The translations under genes and the position numbers were made by a program. Below the pieces are notes generated by a model. The model was not told the origin of the DNA. It saw only the letters and a list, made by a program, of their open reading frames with translations, and did not search any database. This document shows positions 1 to 9,254 of a stretch of 64,000 nt of DNA, in pieces. Each line of letters starts with the position of its first letter. The first letter of the stretch is position 1. The DNA is from Demequina sediminicola (GTDB taxonomy: Bacteria; Actinomycetota; Actinomycetes; Actinomycetales; Demequinaceae), in assembly GCF_000975055.1 (NCBI RefSeq), contig NZ_BBRB01000002.1, positions 124,001 to 188,000 of the forward strand. Direction: 5' to 3'.

Positions 1-292
1 CTTGATGCCGTCAGTACACGAGGGCATGGGTGTCGCGCTTGCCGAGGCCCTTTCGGTGGGGACTCCGGCACTTGTCTGTGATGTGCCAGGCCTCAGGTGG
101 TCACAGAGTGAGCCCGGAGTGACGGTGCTGGAACCGACCGTTAAGGCGTGGGCTGCCGCGATCAAGCGCGCTCTCCGCGACGCGTACAGCAGTGCGTCAC
201 CTGAACATGACTTCTCTGCAAGCAGGGGAGTGCACGCGTATGTGCAGGTCTATGTGCGTGCGATCGCAGCGTCGACGCGAGCGGACGGGTGA
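1..292 (+). CDS. Glycosyltransferase family 4, C-terminal fragment
   Basis: This is the 3' end of a gene that starts before the window; about 96 codons remain. The visible part carries the C-terminal nucleotide-sugar-binding signature of GT-B retaining glycosyltransferases: a Glu, seven residues and a second Glu (HEGMGVALAEA), followed by GTPALVCDVPG. This is the usual GT4 arrangement of acidic pair, GTP and a conserved Gly-rich turn. It stops 7 nt before the Wzy-like gene, so the two are probably co-transcribed. The role is transfer of a sugar onto a lipid-linked intermediate at the inner membrane face; the sugar cannot be told. Confidence 0.85.
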   Translation, partial: LMPSVHEGMGVALAEALSVGTPALVCDVPGLRWSQSEPGVTVLEPTVKAWAAAIKRALRDAYSSASPEHDFSASRGVHAYVQVYVRAIAASTRADG

Positions 293-299
293 CGCGCAC

Positions 300-1634
300 A
301 TGTCAGATCAGGTAGTCGGGCTGCTGTGGGAGGGCGTGCAGGCCGCGGGGGCACTCACTCTGCTCGTGGCGCTGATGGGTGCATTTGTCCGGTGGCCGAT
401 GGCCGCGATGGTTTTTCTTTCCCTCTCCGTGCTGGTTCTGTGGGAGTGGCCAGCACCTCCCGCCCTGGTGTCAGTGGGCGGAGCCGCCGTCTACCCCAAT
501 GACGTGTTAGTCATCGCCATGGTGGGTGCCGCCGGCATCAATCTCATACGAAACACCGTGAGGCGCGGTGCGCTGTTCAACGTCGCTGCCCTTGTCACTC
601 TGCTCCTCCTCGTTTCACTACTGCGGGGTATCTCGGATAACGGCGTTGGTTCCGCAATCAATGAAGCTCGGTCGATCCTGTTCGTGCCGTTGGTGTTCCT
701 GTGGGCCTTATCGGTCGACTGGAGCCAAAGAGGGGACAAGGACCGCCTTCTCAGGGTATGGAGTGTGGCAACGGGAATCGCGCTGACGACGTTGGGGTTT
801 TATCACGCAATCCGTTATGGGGTTGGGGCCGCGGATGAGTTCGTTGATGTCGGAGGCGAAACGCACAGCGGACGGATCCTCGTCTCTGCCCAGGCGCTCG
901 TGCTGGCGATGTGCATTTTCGTCGTGGTCGCCACCGCCACTCAGCGACACTGGGCGAGATCAGCGCTTGCGGTGGTACCGATGGCCGTGGTTCTTGTTCT
1001 CAGCCAGCAACGATCGGTGCTCGTCGCTGTTGCGGTAGCACTGGTGGTGGCGTTCTTTCGCGCGGGCCTCGTCAAAAAGGTTCAAGCCCTTTTCCTCGGT
1101 GTCGCCGCAGGCATAGTGGTGCTCGTGATTGCGGTGTTTGTCGACGGGAACGTGACCTCGAAACTCCTCCAATCCGCGTCTTCCGCGGGCACCTACGAGG
1201 GGCGGACCGCGGCGTGGAGCTCGCTGATCGATGCGTCCGTCGAGCAGGGGCTCCCCACCATTCTCTTTGGGGCCTCGATGGGTTCTGGTTGGAGGCGGCT
1301 CGATGAAGACGGCGTGTGGGTCGAGTACTCGCCACACAATTGGTACGTATCTATCTATCTGCGCATCGGGCTCGTCGGGCTCATCGCTCTTGTGGTGTGG
1401 TGCTTCGCAATGTTCGCGCGCGCCCTGCGTCGGGACGCCAACGCAGCTGCGATTGTCGTTGCTGTCACGTTGATTGTCTTTGGCTGGGGCTACTCCTGGC
1501 CTTTTCAAGCCATGGGCGTACTTGGGATGCTTCTTGCGGTCACGACCGGAGCCTCCGATCCCACACCGGGTAAACCCCGCGAGTCCAAGATCGGCTCCAG
1601 CAGTTACCGCCGTCAGCCGATTGCCCGCTCGTAA
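300..1634 (+). CDS. O-antigen ligase/polymerase-like (Wzy_C type) membrane protein
   Basis: About 444 residues with around ten hydrophobic segments. A periplasmic-type stretch holds SPHNWYVSIYLRIGLVG, which resembles the HNxxL...G-G region of Wzy/WaaL proteins. The family polymerises or ligates lipid-linked oligosaccharides on the outer membrane face. ATG 300 was chosen because the hydrophobic protein begins there; upstream in-frame codons encode Arg/Cys-rich sequence that overlaps the preceding glycosyltransferase. The last 22 bp overlap the 3' end of the convergent glycosyltransferase. Whether it is a polymerase or a ligase cannot be decided from sequence alone. Confidence 0.8.
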   Translation: MSDQVVGLLWEGVQAAGALTLLVALMGAFVRWPMAAMVFLSLSVLVLWEWPAPPALVSVGGAAVYPNDVLVIAMVGAAGINLIRNTVRRGALFNVAALVTLLLLVSLLRGISDNGVGSAINEARSILFVPLVFLWALSVDWSQRGDKDRLLRVWSVATGIALTTLGFYHAIRYGVGAADEFVDVGGETHSGRILVSAQALVLAMCIFVVVATATQRHWARSALAVVPMAVVLVLSQQRSVLVAVAVALVVAFFRAGLVKKVQALFLGVAAGIVVLVIAVFVDGNVTSKLLQSASSAGTYEGRTAAWSSLIDASVEQGLPTILFGASMGSGWRRLDEDGVWVEYSPHNWYVSIYLRIGLVGLIALVVWCFAMFARALRRDANAAAIVVAVTLIVFGWGYSWPFQAMGVLGMLLAVTTGASDPTPGKPRESKIGSSSYRRQPIARS

Positions 1635-2773
1635 AACTCCTGATGAGCAAGCGCCAGAGCGTGGGCACTAAAGCGCTCATCGATTTCTTTGAGACCCAGC
1701 GCATGTAGCTCGTTCCGGCGTGACGAGTCCTCGAGGAGTGACACCATCGCGGATGCGAGCTTCGCCGGGTTTGAAACATCGCACACCAGCCCCGCATCGC
1801 CGAGCACCCAAGGAGCGGCGCCCGCTGCTTCTCCCGCGATCACCGGTGTGCCCATTGCCATCGCCTCGACGAGGGTGTTTCCGAAACTCTCCTCTAAGGC
1901 GGCATGGACGTGCGCCCATGCCTGCATCAGTTCTGTCTGAACGTCCGAAGGCTCCAACGGGCCTACGAAAGTCACACCGTTAGCGAGGCCTGCCTCGCGA
2001 GCGCTCCGTGCGAGACCGTCGCCCTCACCGAGGCCGGGACCCACCAGTCGGAGTTCAGCATCGGGCGTGGTGCGGCGAACGTCAGCAAACGCCTGAAGAA
2101 GACCGCGAATGTTCTTGCGCGGGCCAGCATCAGCAACTTCGACCAGCGTTGGATGGTTTGCCGTCGCTACGTGAGCCGTCGGCGCGCCCGGAGCAATATT
2201 GGGAAGCACGGTAATGTCGCGGGTCCAGCGCATCTCTGTGCGCCACCGCTCCGCCAAGTATGGGGACGGCGTGGCCAGCGAGGTGGAGCGTGCGCGCATC
2301 CGGAATTGCGCGGCCATAAGCCACCGGAGAGCCCGGTAGGCGTCCCGGTGGTGCCTCAGAATTGTGGTGGGTGCGTCGCGCGCTGTCGTCACGTGAGGTA
2401 GCCCTGAAGAGATCCCCGCAAGCGCCCATTCGTAGGTCCAGTGCGAGTGCACGATCTCCGGAGCGAGTTCCGTGATGGCCGACACCATCAGGCGACGCTC
2501 GTGTCGCCAGCCGTCAACGGCCTGGGAACGCGCAGAACTTCGGGACGGGACCTGGATATAGCGAAAGCGGCTACCAGCGAGTTCCAAATTGCCGTGGCCA
2601 CGCCGGTGGGTCACGACGCTGACATCGTGACCCGCGTCATGTAAGGCGAGAGCCAGTCGCGTTGGTGCAGCGCCATAGTTGCCAGGCTGGGCGAGGGCGC
2701 GTTGGGCATCGGAGTCGTCGAGCAAGCCTGCACAGTCTGAGACTGATACAGGGGCCGCAAGGACGATCTTCAT
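1613..2773 (-). CDS. Glycosyltransferase family 4
   Basis: 386 residues, a full-length GT-B enzyme. The N-terminal half begins MKIVLAAPVSVSD and has a Gly-rich acceptor loop (QPGNYGAAPTRLALAL), followed by HSHWTYEWALAG. The C-terminal half has the EESFGNTLVEAMAMGTPVIAG donor-site motif with the Glu-x7-Glu pair. It probably adds a hexose to a lipid-linked repeat unit on the cytoplasmic face. Its ATG overlaps the stop of the upstream flippase by 4 bp (ATGA), so the two are translationally coupled and are likely to act in the same pathway. Confidence 0.9.
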   Translation of the reverse strand: MKIVLAAPVSVSDCAGLLDDSDAQRALAQPGNYGAAPTRLALALHDAGHDVSVVTHRRGHGNLELAGSRFRYIQVPSRSSARSQAVDGWRHERRLMVSAITELAPEIVHSHWTYEWALAGISSGLPHVTTARDAPTTILRHHRDAYRALRWLMAAQFRMRARSTSLATPSPYLAERWRTEMRWTRDITVLPNIAPGAPTAHVATANHPTLVEVADAGPRKNIRGLLQAFADVRRTTPDAELRLVGPGLGEGDGLARSAREAGLANGVTFVGPLEPSDVQTELMQAWAHVHAALEESFGNTLVEAMAMGTPVIAGEAAGAAPWVLGDAGLVCDVSNPAKLASAMVSLLEDSSRRNELHALGLKEIDERFSAHALALAHQEFYERAIG

Positions 2774-4245
2774 GGGGTGTCTCCCTCAGGAACGGCGCCT
2801 GGTGAAAGGGCTCCGTACTTCTTGGCGAGGGTGAGTGGCACCAGACGAGCGCGATTCAACCAGGCAAGGGCACCCCAGACTAGGGTCACCGCCGCGACGA
2901 TGAGCAAACCTGCGAATGGCTTGGTGTCGAGCCCCATGAGGCGCACGGGCCCCCACGCAGAGAGGAAGATCAGGGCTCCGACGCTGGTGGCCAAGGTGTA
3001 GTTTCGTGCCAGTGGGGCTCCCTGGAGATACCCGTGACGTGACGACAACATGACGCCGATGCCGTGTTGGGTGACAGTCGCAAGTACTAGAGCGACCATG
3101 ATCGGCCACCACTGGTTGCTGATCCAGACACCGACCGCCCCGAGGCAATTGACGAGGAGCGATCCGCTGAGGGTAAGCCGCAACCAGGTGAATTTCCCGA
3201 GGGATTCATGCGCAGAAGACAACGTCGATGTGAGTGCCTGAATGCTTGTCGCGACGACGACGGCAGGGGCGAGTTGTGCAGCGGCTTCCCATCCGGGTCC
3301 GAACAACACCGGGATGAGCAACGGCGTGGCCGCGGCAGCGATGCCCGCGAGCGGGAGCCAGACCCACGCAAGCAGGCTGAGCAGGTCAGTCCATGTGTGG
3401 CGTGCGCGTTCTGGCGACTCCGATGCGTGCCGGAATTCCGGGTAGATCACACTGGTCGTCGAGGTCTGGAGCTGTTGCAACGGCACCGACGTGAGAGCAT
3501 CGGCCCGGTTCCACTGGCCAAGAGCGCCCACCCCCAGCACGTTCGAGACTGTCCATCGGCCAACGTTGCCGGAGCCATAGGAGAGCAGCCTCATCCCGAT
3601 CATGTTGCGGGAATATGTCAGGTGCGATCGCATGATGCTAAGCGTCGGGCGTTGCCGCAAGTGCGTGCGAACCGCGAACCCGGTGCCAAGCGCGGTCAGG
3701 GCGCTCGCGACGACGGCGGACACGACCAGCGCCGCCGCAGATGGTGCTGCCATCACTGTGGCAACACCCACCGCCATGCCCGTGAGGTTGGCCACGAGGG
3801 CAGTGAGCGCAGCACGGCGAAACCGGCCCAGGCGCCTGAGCAAGCCCGTGAACGCCCCCGCGAGTGGTGCGGTGAGCACGCTGATCGCCATCACACGTGT
3901 TGCCGTGACCGCTTCGGATGCTCCCCATAGTGCAGCCCACCACGGAGCCGTGACAAACAGCACGATTGCTCCCACGCCGCCGAACAGCAGCGCGACGACG
4001 CTCAGTGCGGCGGGGTCGGCCGTATCGGTGCGGGCTAATCGGCCCATGCCTTGTGCGACACCGCCCGTAGCCACCAGGGCGATCAGTGCACTGGCGCTCA
4101 GTGCAACTCCGTAAGCGCCAAAGTCCACGGAATCTGCGAGGCGCGAGGTCGTTGCCGCGTAGGCCAATTGCGCCACAACAGTCGCGAGCTGGACCCCATA
4201 CGTCCACATAAATCCCGCGAGGAGTGTGCGCGAGCGAGTGGGCAC
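2770..4245 (-). CDS. Wzx-like oligosaccharide flippase (MOP superfamily)
   Basis: 491 residues with 12-14 predicted hydrophobic helices. The N-terminal half has the polysaccharide-transport pattern (ATTSRLADSVDFGAYGVALSA), in which a short loop follows helix 1 and an FG.Y motif starts helix 2. This family flips undecaprenyl-linked repeat units across the membrane. The start is GTG at 4245 with AGGAGG five bases upstream. It is the first gene of the leftward pair with the GT4 enzyme and is divergent from the CgeB-like glycosyltransferase. Confidence 0.88.
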   Translation of the reverse strand: MPTRSRTLLAGFMWTYGVQLATVVAQLAYAATTSRLADSVDFGAYGVALSASALIALVATGGVAQGMGRLARTDTADPAALSVVALLFGGVGAIVLFVTAPWWAALWGASEAVTATRVMAISVLTAPLAGAFTGLLRRLGRFRRAALTALVANLTGMAVGVATVMAAPSAAALVVSAVVASALTALGTGFAVRTHLRQRPTLSIMRSHLTYSRNMIGMRLLSYGSGNVGRWTVSNVLGVGALGQWNRADALTSVPLQQLQTSTTSVIYPEFRHASESPERARHTWTDLLSLLAWVWLPLAGIAAAATPLLIPVLFGPGWEAAAQLAPAVVVATSIQALTSTLSSAHESLGKFTWLRLTLSGSLLVNCLGAVGVWISNQWWPIMVALVLATVTQHGIGVMLSSRHGYLQGAPLARNYTLATSVGALIFLSAWGPVRLMGLDTKPFAGLLIVAAVTLVWGALAWLNRARLVPLTLAKKYGALSPGAVPEGDTP

Positions 4246-4362
4246 CTGTCCTCCTGGGTCAGCGGGCTAGACGTCTGTTCATTGTCTCAGCAGGGGGTCC
4301 GTCACCTGGTGCAGTGACACTTGTAGTCTTGCATGAACCGGGACGGCGAACGGAGGGACAGG

Positions 4363-5451
4363 ATGCGCCCTGTGGTGCTCTACATCCCCAACGAAGCCAG
4401 TATCGGCGACCAGCGTGGTTACCGACGCGGACTTCAGTCTTTAGCGGATCAAGGTTTCGTCGAGCATGTGCACGTCTTAAGCCTGCTCGCCGCCGTTCGT
4501 TCTGGTCGTGGGCCCAAGGCGCGGGCACTATTGGATGACGTGGTGCTGACTGCCAAGCCTGACGTGATCTGGCTCCAGCACATCCAGGGCTGTGGCCTCA
4601 CGGCCGCGCATTTCTCACGCTGGCGCGACGCGGGAGTCTCTTGTGTGGTCTATCAAGAAATGGACCCATTTGCGCCCGTACGCAATCCACTGCCCGACGA
4701 TGCTGCGACTGCAGCGCGTCACGCGGATCTAGTCCTGACCAGTGGCGCCGGGACCTTCGTCGACAACCTTCGCAGGACTGGCGCACCACGGGTCGAATGG
4801 ATTCGCCAGACGTGCGACATCGAGACTTTTGGTGCCGGTGACACGGATAGTTGGACCCCTGAGTTTGATGTCGCCGTCATCGCCAACGCGAGTCGACCTC
4901 GACTCCCGTGGCGCGGCCACCCCGGCGGTCGTGCACGGCGTCGTTTCATTGAGATTGCGTCGCAGGAGTTCGGTGCTCGCCTCGCGCTCTATGGCAACGG
5001 CTGGTCGGGTCAGTCAGCTCGAGGCCCTGTTCCATTCTGGGAGCAGGGAGACGCTTTGGGTACCTCGTGGGTCTCTGCCAACTGGGACCACTATCCAAGG
5101 GAGCCCCGTTACTTCTCCAATAGGCTTGCCATCTCGCTTGCCGCGGGCGGCATCCACTTCACCACGCACCACCCCGGCTACGAGGACTTCTTGCCGGTGA
5201 ACGCCGGATTCCTCCACACGGCCGACACGCCTGCCGAGCTCGTGGCAGCAATCCGAACGTTCCTAGCCGACGTGGCCCCCGCGGAACGCAGGGCATTGGC
5301 GGGCGCCGGGCGACACTGGGCACGGGACAATCTTGACCAGGCGACATTGCCCGCTGAGATTCTCGAGAGAGCCTTGGGGCGTTCCCTCGCCCCTAGCGGG
5401 AGCGCCAACACAAGATCGTCGTTCACCGAACACACCGTGGAAAGTGAGTAG
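4363..5451 (+). CDS. CgeB-like glycosyltransferase (Glyco_trans_1_2 family)
   Basis: About 362 residues. The C-terminal part has FSNRLAISLAAGGIHFTTHHPGYEDFL and GFLHTADTPAELVAAIR, the pattern of CgeB/Glyco_trans_1_2 proteins (spore or surface protein glycosylation and other surface glycans). I chose ATG 4363 over the in-frame ATG 4333 because GGAGGG lies five bases before 4363, and because a TAGTCT -10-like box at 4324-4329 would start transcription near 4336, inside the longer version. It is followed after 5 nt by another glycosyltransferase. Confidence 0.8.
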   Translation: MRPVVLYIPNEASIGDQRGYRRGLQSLADQGFVEHVHVLSLLAAVRSGRGPKARALLDDVVLTAKPDVIWLQHIQGCGLTAAHFSRWRDAGVSCVVYQEMDPFAPVRNPLPDDAATAARHADLVLTSGAGTFVDNLRRTGAPRVEWIRQTCDIETFGAGDTDSWTPEFDVAVIANASRPRLPWRGHPGGRARRRFIEIASQEFGARLALYGNGWSGQSARGPVPFWEQGDALGTSWVSANWDHYPREPRYFSNRLAISLAAGGIHFTTHHPGYEDFLPVNAGFLHTADTPAELVAAIRTFLADVAPAERRALAGAGRHWARDNLDQATLPAEILERALGRSLAPSGSANTRSSFTEHTVESE

Positions 5452-5456
5452 ATCCA

Positions 5457-6461
5457 GTGGCTTCCCGCATCCTGTCACGTGTGACAGACCGGCCCTATGC
5501 GCGCGTTCAAGTGCGCGTCAGGCGCCATCGTGCCCAGCGCGAACTTGCCTCATTTGACGACAGGCTCAAGGCCGCGCAGGAGGCAGAGGAACCCCGAATC
5601 CCGGCGGAGTGGCGTGAGGCGTCAGTCTTGGCGGCAACAATCCACCCTTTTGCGGGCCTAGGTCATCAAGTGTCGTCGTGGGTGAGCGGAGAGTTGTGGG
5701 CGCGCGACCTTGGCATGCGTTTTGCTGGGGGTGCGCTCACTCAGAACTCGAGCAACCTGTTCTCCCTCGACCGGGACGTCAACGTTCCACGCGCAACGCC
5801 GAAGGTCCGCCTCCAGGCAGTACCCAATGAACTCAATGCTCACGCACTGACTGTTCTCAAGTCCGAGGTTGACGAGGCGCTCGCCCGGTACCGGAGGCCG
5901 GTTCAGTTTTCCCTCGCACTCGATCAGGCGCGCTTTGATCAGACGCCCGCTTCCGCAACGATCAGGCAGGCTGTCCTTGGGGGGACGCAGGGTGCCAGCA
6001 TCGAGAAATGGGAGAGCTCGGTGCCTCGTGTCGTTCTCCACGTACGTCGAGGCGATGTGAACGCGAGTACTCCTGGAAGCGACACGGTCCCTCGCTATGT
6101 CGACTTGGCCTGGCACCAGCGCGTGGCCACGCAATTGCAGGAGCACCCAGCACTGCGCGATCTCCCGATCAGCGCAGTTTTGCAGGACCCTCAACCCGGA
6201 GAGGTGCGCGATGCCCTCGAGCCTTTGGGGGTAGAGGTCCGCGCGGGCGGTGAACGTGACTCGGATTTCGCCTGGATGGCGTCTGCGCGAGTGCTGGTGG
6301 CTGCACCGAGTTCGTTCAGTTTCTTTGCAGGGATGGGCTCTCGTGGCGTTGTCGTGGCGCGGCATCCTTGGTGGCATCACGTCCCCTCAGAGGGCAGGTG
6401 GGTCCGCGCCGACATGGAGGGAGCCCTCGACACGGAGGAACTTACGCGCGCACTGGAATGA
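5457..6461 (+). CDS. GT11-like (fucosyltransferase-type) glycosyltransferase
   Basis: 334 residues, GTG start 5 nt after the preceding gene. Two features match the alpha-1,2-fucosyltransferase (GT11) fold: a Gly-rich N-terminal motif (FAGLGHQVSSWVSGELWARDLG) where GGLGNQ normally sits, and the GDP-sugar-binding HxRRGD motif (VVLHVRRGDV). The C-terminal DSDFAWMASARVLVAAPSSFSFFAG also fits the family. Family members transfer fucose from GDP-fucose to galactose, but the substituted GLGHQ motif makes the exact donor uncertain. It belongs to the surface-polysaccharide locus. Confidence 0.7.
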   Translation: MASRILSRVTDRPYARVQVRVRRHRAQRELASFDDRLKAAQEAEEPRIPAEWREASVLAATIHPFAGLGHQVSSWVSGELWARDLGMRFAGGALTQNSSNLFSLDRDVNVPRATPKVRLQAVPNELNAHALTVLKSEVDEALARYRRPVQFSLALDQARFDQTPASATIRQAVLGGTQGASIEKWESSVPRVVLHVRRGDVNASTPGSDTVPRYVDLAWHQRVATQLQEHPALRDLPISAVLQDPQPGEVRDALEPLGVEVRAGGERDSDFAWMASARVLVAAPSSFSFFAGMGSRGVVVARHPWWHHVPSEGRWVRADMEGALDTEELTRALE

Positions 6462-6517
6462 AGCGCCAGTTGGCAGTCCCTGAACAGTTGGTCGTCACCA
6501 CTGGATCCTGGCCCGGC

Positions 6518-6523
6518 TAAGGT
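6518..6523 (+). promoter_or_regulatory. Leaderless-type -10 box of the nucleotidyltransferase gene
   Basis: TAAGGT followed by exactly 6 nt and the ATG at 6530. This spacing puts the transcription start on or next to the start codon. No Shine-Dalgarno sequence is present. Confidence 0.55.
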
Positions 6524-6529
6524 CAGAGA

Positions 6530-7498
6530 ATGACCCTTCCCCTTCCCGTAGCGACCGCCTTGGCGACGGCGATGTGCGCCGACGGCGCGACGCAACTGGG
6601 AAGTCGTCTCCTGCTTATCAAAGGCCGATCGGTCGAACACTATGGCCTGCGTCGTCCTCGTATGAGTGCCGACATTGACATACTGCTGCAGCCAGTGGAA
6701 GCCGAGCAGTTCGTCTATTGCCTGGAGGAACTGGGGTGGAAGACAAGGCGAGGCCCAGAGCGTCCGGAAGGCGCCCGCGGTCACTCGGTCTCGCTTTTTC
6801 ATCAGGCCTGGCCCTGCGATATTGACGTCCACTGGGAGTTTCCCGGGTTTCTCGAGCCCGCATCGGCCGTCTTCGACGAACTGTGGTCGAGGCGCGTCAC
6901 CATTGATGTGGGGAACCAACCGGTGGCGATCCCTGATTACGAGGGAGCCGCACTCATCTTGGCGCTTCACTCGTTGCGCTCGACAGAGGACCAAGCCCGA
7001 CACGCACGTGAACTCGACCAGCTGATCGACGCTGTCGGGGCTCAGGACCAGGCGGCTGCGCTGCGTGCCCTCGCCGACGCAACTGGCTGTAGGCACACGG
7101 CAGCACCGTTCCTGGAGCAGGTGGGCGTGATTACGCCACCATTGCCGCAACCAGTCCCTGACGCACTCGCAGATTGGTATGCGATGACGGAGGCAGGCGG
7201 CAGGCTCACGGCAGCAAACTTGCGGGCTATACGCAGGCTCCCGTGGCGTCGCAGACCTGCCGCATACGCACGCCTTGCGTGGCAGAGCGAAGCTGACTAT
7301 CGGCTAGTGCACCCGGAGACTCCAACTGGGTGGTGGCCGGCGTTCCGAGGACGGCTTGAACGTGTCGCGGAAGGGCTCAAAGCGGCTGTACAGGCTCGGC
7401 GAACACGAGATCTGGTGGCAAAGGGTCATCACCCGACGCGGTCTCGGCCACCGGGTGGCACCTCGAGTGGACGTGACGGAGAGGGAGGCATGTCGTGA
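6530..7498 (+). CDS. Nucleotidyltransferase family protein (NTP_transf_5 type)
   Basis: 322 residues. The N-terminal third has LLLIKGRSVEHYGLRRPRMSADIDILLQP. This is the KG...YG....R...DID pattern of the NTP_transf_5 (PF14907-type) branch of the pol-beta superfamily, with the metal-binding Asp-x-Asp as DID and a later acidic CDIDVHWEF. As far as I recall, these proteins recur next to HprK-related kinases and PqqD-like proteins in surface-sugar or peptide-modification loci, as here. It overlaps the following PqqD-like gene by 4 bp (GTGA). Substrate unknown. Confidence 0.82.
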   Translation: MTLPLPVATALATAMCADGATQLGSRLLLIKGRSVEHYGLRRPRMSADIDILLQPVEAEQFVYCLEELGWKTRRGPERPEGARGHSVSLFHQAWPCDIDVHWEFPGFLEPASAVFDELWSRRVTIDVGNQPVAIPDYEGAALILALHSLRSTEDQARHARELDQLIDAVGAQDQAAALRALADATGCRHTAAPFLEQVGVITPPLPQPVPDALADWYAMTEAGGRLTAANLRAIRRLPWRRRPAAYARLAWQSEADYRLVHPETPTGWWPAFRGRLERVAEGLKAAVQARRTRDLVAKGHHPTRSRPPGGTSSGRDGEGGMS

Positions 7499-7785
7499 CC
7501 GTCGTGGCATTTGCGCAGCGACTCGCTGTGGTGAGGTCCGAGTCGCGGGCATGGGTCCTCAACCTCGGTGCTCTCCACACGGAACCGTCGCCCCTTGTGC
7601 TTGAAGGCGCGGCACTGGAAATTTGGGACCGCATCGACGGCAGCGCCACCGTCGCTGACATCGTCGAAGACCTCGCGCATGGGCTTCCGAGCGAGGCTCG
7701 CGAGCAAGTCTCGCGGGACGTACCAGCGTTTATTGACGCGCTGGTGGAGCGAGGGGTCGTCGTTTGGGGCTCATCTGTCAAGTAG
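7495..7785 (+). CDS. PqqD-like small protein
   Basis: 96 residues, GTG start overlapping the nucleotidyltransferase stop. The body (LVLEGAALEIWDRIDGSATVADIVEDLA followed by VPAFIDALVERGVV) is the winged-helix-like PqqD fold: a conserved L-G-a.iW..idG..tv.ei...l motif and a C-terminal l..L...glv motif. PqqD proteins bind precursor peptides for RiPP-modifying enzymes. In this locus no radical-SAM partner or precursor is visible, so the ligand is unknown. The next gene starts 32 nt downstream. Confidence 0.8.
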   Translation: MTVVAFAQRLAVVRSESRAWVLNLGALHTEPSPLVLEGAALEIWDRIDGSATVADIVEDLAHGLPSEAREQVSRDVPAFIDALVERGVVVWGSSVK

Positions 7786-7817
7786 CCTGGGATGAGCCTG
7801 CACCGAACGGAGATCCC

Positions 7818-9242
7818 ATGGAGCTGAGTGACTACGGGAAGGCATTGCGCGCGCATTGGATTGCGATCGTGCTTGTCACTGTGGCCTGTGCGCTCCTTGC
7901 TTATCTCTTCACGACGACTCAGCCGCGGGTGTATACCTCGAATGCCTCGGCGATTATCACGACGGGTGTGAGCGAGGACATCAACCAAGCGTTGATTGGT
8001 GACAACTACGCCAAATCGCGGGTTCAGTCCTATGTCGACATTGGTAGTTCTCGCACGGTCGCGGAGTATGTGATCGAGGATTTGGGGCTGGATGCCTCTC
8101 CTGAGTCTCTCGTGGGTCAGGTCAGTGTGACCAACCCGGAGGACACTGCAGTTTTGCTGGTCACTGCGAACGCCGGCACTCCTGAGGACGCCCAGGCCCT
8201 TGCGCAGTCGTGGGTGGATGGCATGGCTGTTGCGGTGTCCCTGCTTGAGAACGACGTCTCTGACCCGGCCGATGTCCCTGATGCCGACGGAAGCATCGTC
8301 CGGTTGCAGTCCCTCGACTCGGCGACGTTGCCAGGGGCGCCTAGCTCTCCCAACGTGCGCTTTACTGTGGCGCTGGGGTTGCTCGTGGGTCTCATTCTTG
8401 GCATCACCTACGCTCTTGTGCGGGCGTCGCTTGACCGCCGGTTGCGTACTCCTGCGAGCATTGCGAAGGAGTTCACGCTTCCCGTCATTGGGACCATTCC
8501 CCACGATGCGTCGATTGCGAAGCGTGGCGTGGCATCGGCGACTCCTGACTTTGCGACGGATGAATCTATCCGCGAACTGCGTACCAACCTCCAGTTCATG
8601 GATGTCGATAATCCGCCTCGTATCTTGACGGTGACTAGCCCCCTTCCGGGTGATGGCAAGTCGACCGCCACCATCAAACTGGCTCAGGCGATTGCAGAGT
8701 CAGGGCAGAAGGTCATCGTGGTTGATGGAGACCTGCGTCGGTCCAAGATCGTGGAGTATTTGGACCTTGTTCAAGGGGCGGGACTGACTGACGTTCTTGT
8801 AGGCCGGGCCCAGGTTGAGGACGTGTTGCAACCGTATGGTGCAACGGGGAATCTGTGGGTTTTGGGTTCTGGGTCTACTCCTCCCAATCCGTCAGAGCTT
8901 CTCGGCTCAAGCACCATGCGTGAAACACTCCGCAAGCTTGACGCGAGCGCGATGGTGCTGATCGATGCGCCGCCCCTGATTCCCGTCACCGATGCCGCTA
9001 TCTTGACTGCGCGCACTGATGGCGCGTTGGTGGTGGTTCGTGCGGGACGGACAACGATCGACATCCTGGACCGGGCGCTCGCGAGTATTGACAAGGTGCG
9101 AGGCCGTGCGCTCGGTGTGATCCTCACGGGGATGGCGCGGTCTGGCCCTGACTCCAAGTACTACGGCTACTCGTACGAATACGATGCGCCTACGGCCAAG
9201 CGTGACACCAGTTCCCGCTCCCGCAAGGCGCAGCGACCATAG
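7818..9242 (+). CDS. Polysaccharide co-polymerase / BY-type tyrosine kinase (Wzz-Wzc like)
   Basis: 474 residues. The N-terminal Wzz domain has a first membrane helix at about residues 12-33 and a second at about 178-205. The cytoplasmic BY-kinase domain has Walker A (PGDGKST), Walker A' (VIVVDGDLRRS) and Walker B (MVLIDAPPL). A short Tyr-rich tail (KYYGYSYEYD) is the usual autophosphorylation cluster. It controls chain length and export of surface polysaccharide. ATG 7818 has GGAGAT just upstream; an earlier in-frame ATG would add a non-conserved extension. The next gene begins with a phosphatase-like domain, the usual partner of BY-kinases, but that domain looks inactive. Confidence 0.93.
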   Translation: MELSDYGKALRAHWIAIVLVTVACALLAYLFTTTQPRVYTSNASAIITTGVSEDINQALIGDNYAKSRVQSYVDIGSSRTVAEYVIEDLGLDASPESLVGQVSVTNPEDTAVLLVTANAGTPEDAQALAQSWVDGMAVAVSLLENDVSDPADVPDADGSIVRLQSLDSATLPGAPSSPNVRFTVALGLLVGLILGITYALVRASLDRRLRTPASIAKEFTLPVIGTIPHDASIAKRGVASATPDFATDESIRELRTNLQFMDVDNPPRILTVTSPLPGDGKSTATIKLAQAIAESGQKVIVVDGDLRRSKIVEYLDLVQGAGLTDVLVGRAQVEDVLQPYGATGNLWVLGSGSTPPNPSELLGSSTMRETLRKLDASAMVLIDAPPLIPVTDAAILTARTDGALVVVRAGRTTIDILDRALASIDKVRGRALGVILTGMARSGPDSKYYGYSYEYDAPTAKRDTSSRSRKAQRP

Positions 9243-9254
9243 AAACGATGCGTC

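Noticed and set aside
192..299. N-terminal extension of the Wzy-like gene
   Set aside because: Cys/Arg-rich, overlaps the preceding glycosyltransferase and precedes a clean membrane-protein start at 300.
7377..8504. Minus-strand open frame across the PqqD-like and BY-kinase genes
   Set aside because: Arg/His-rich shadow that crosses three real genes.
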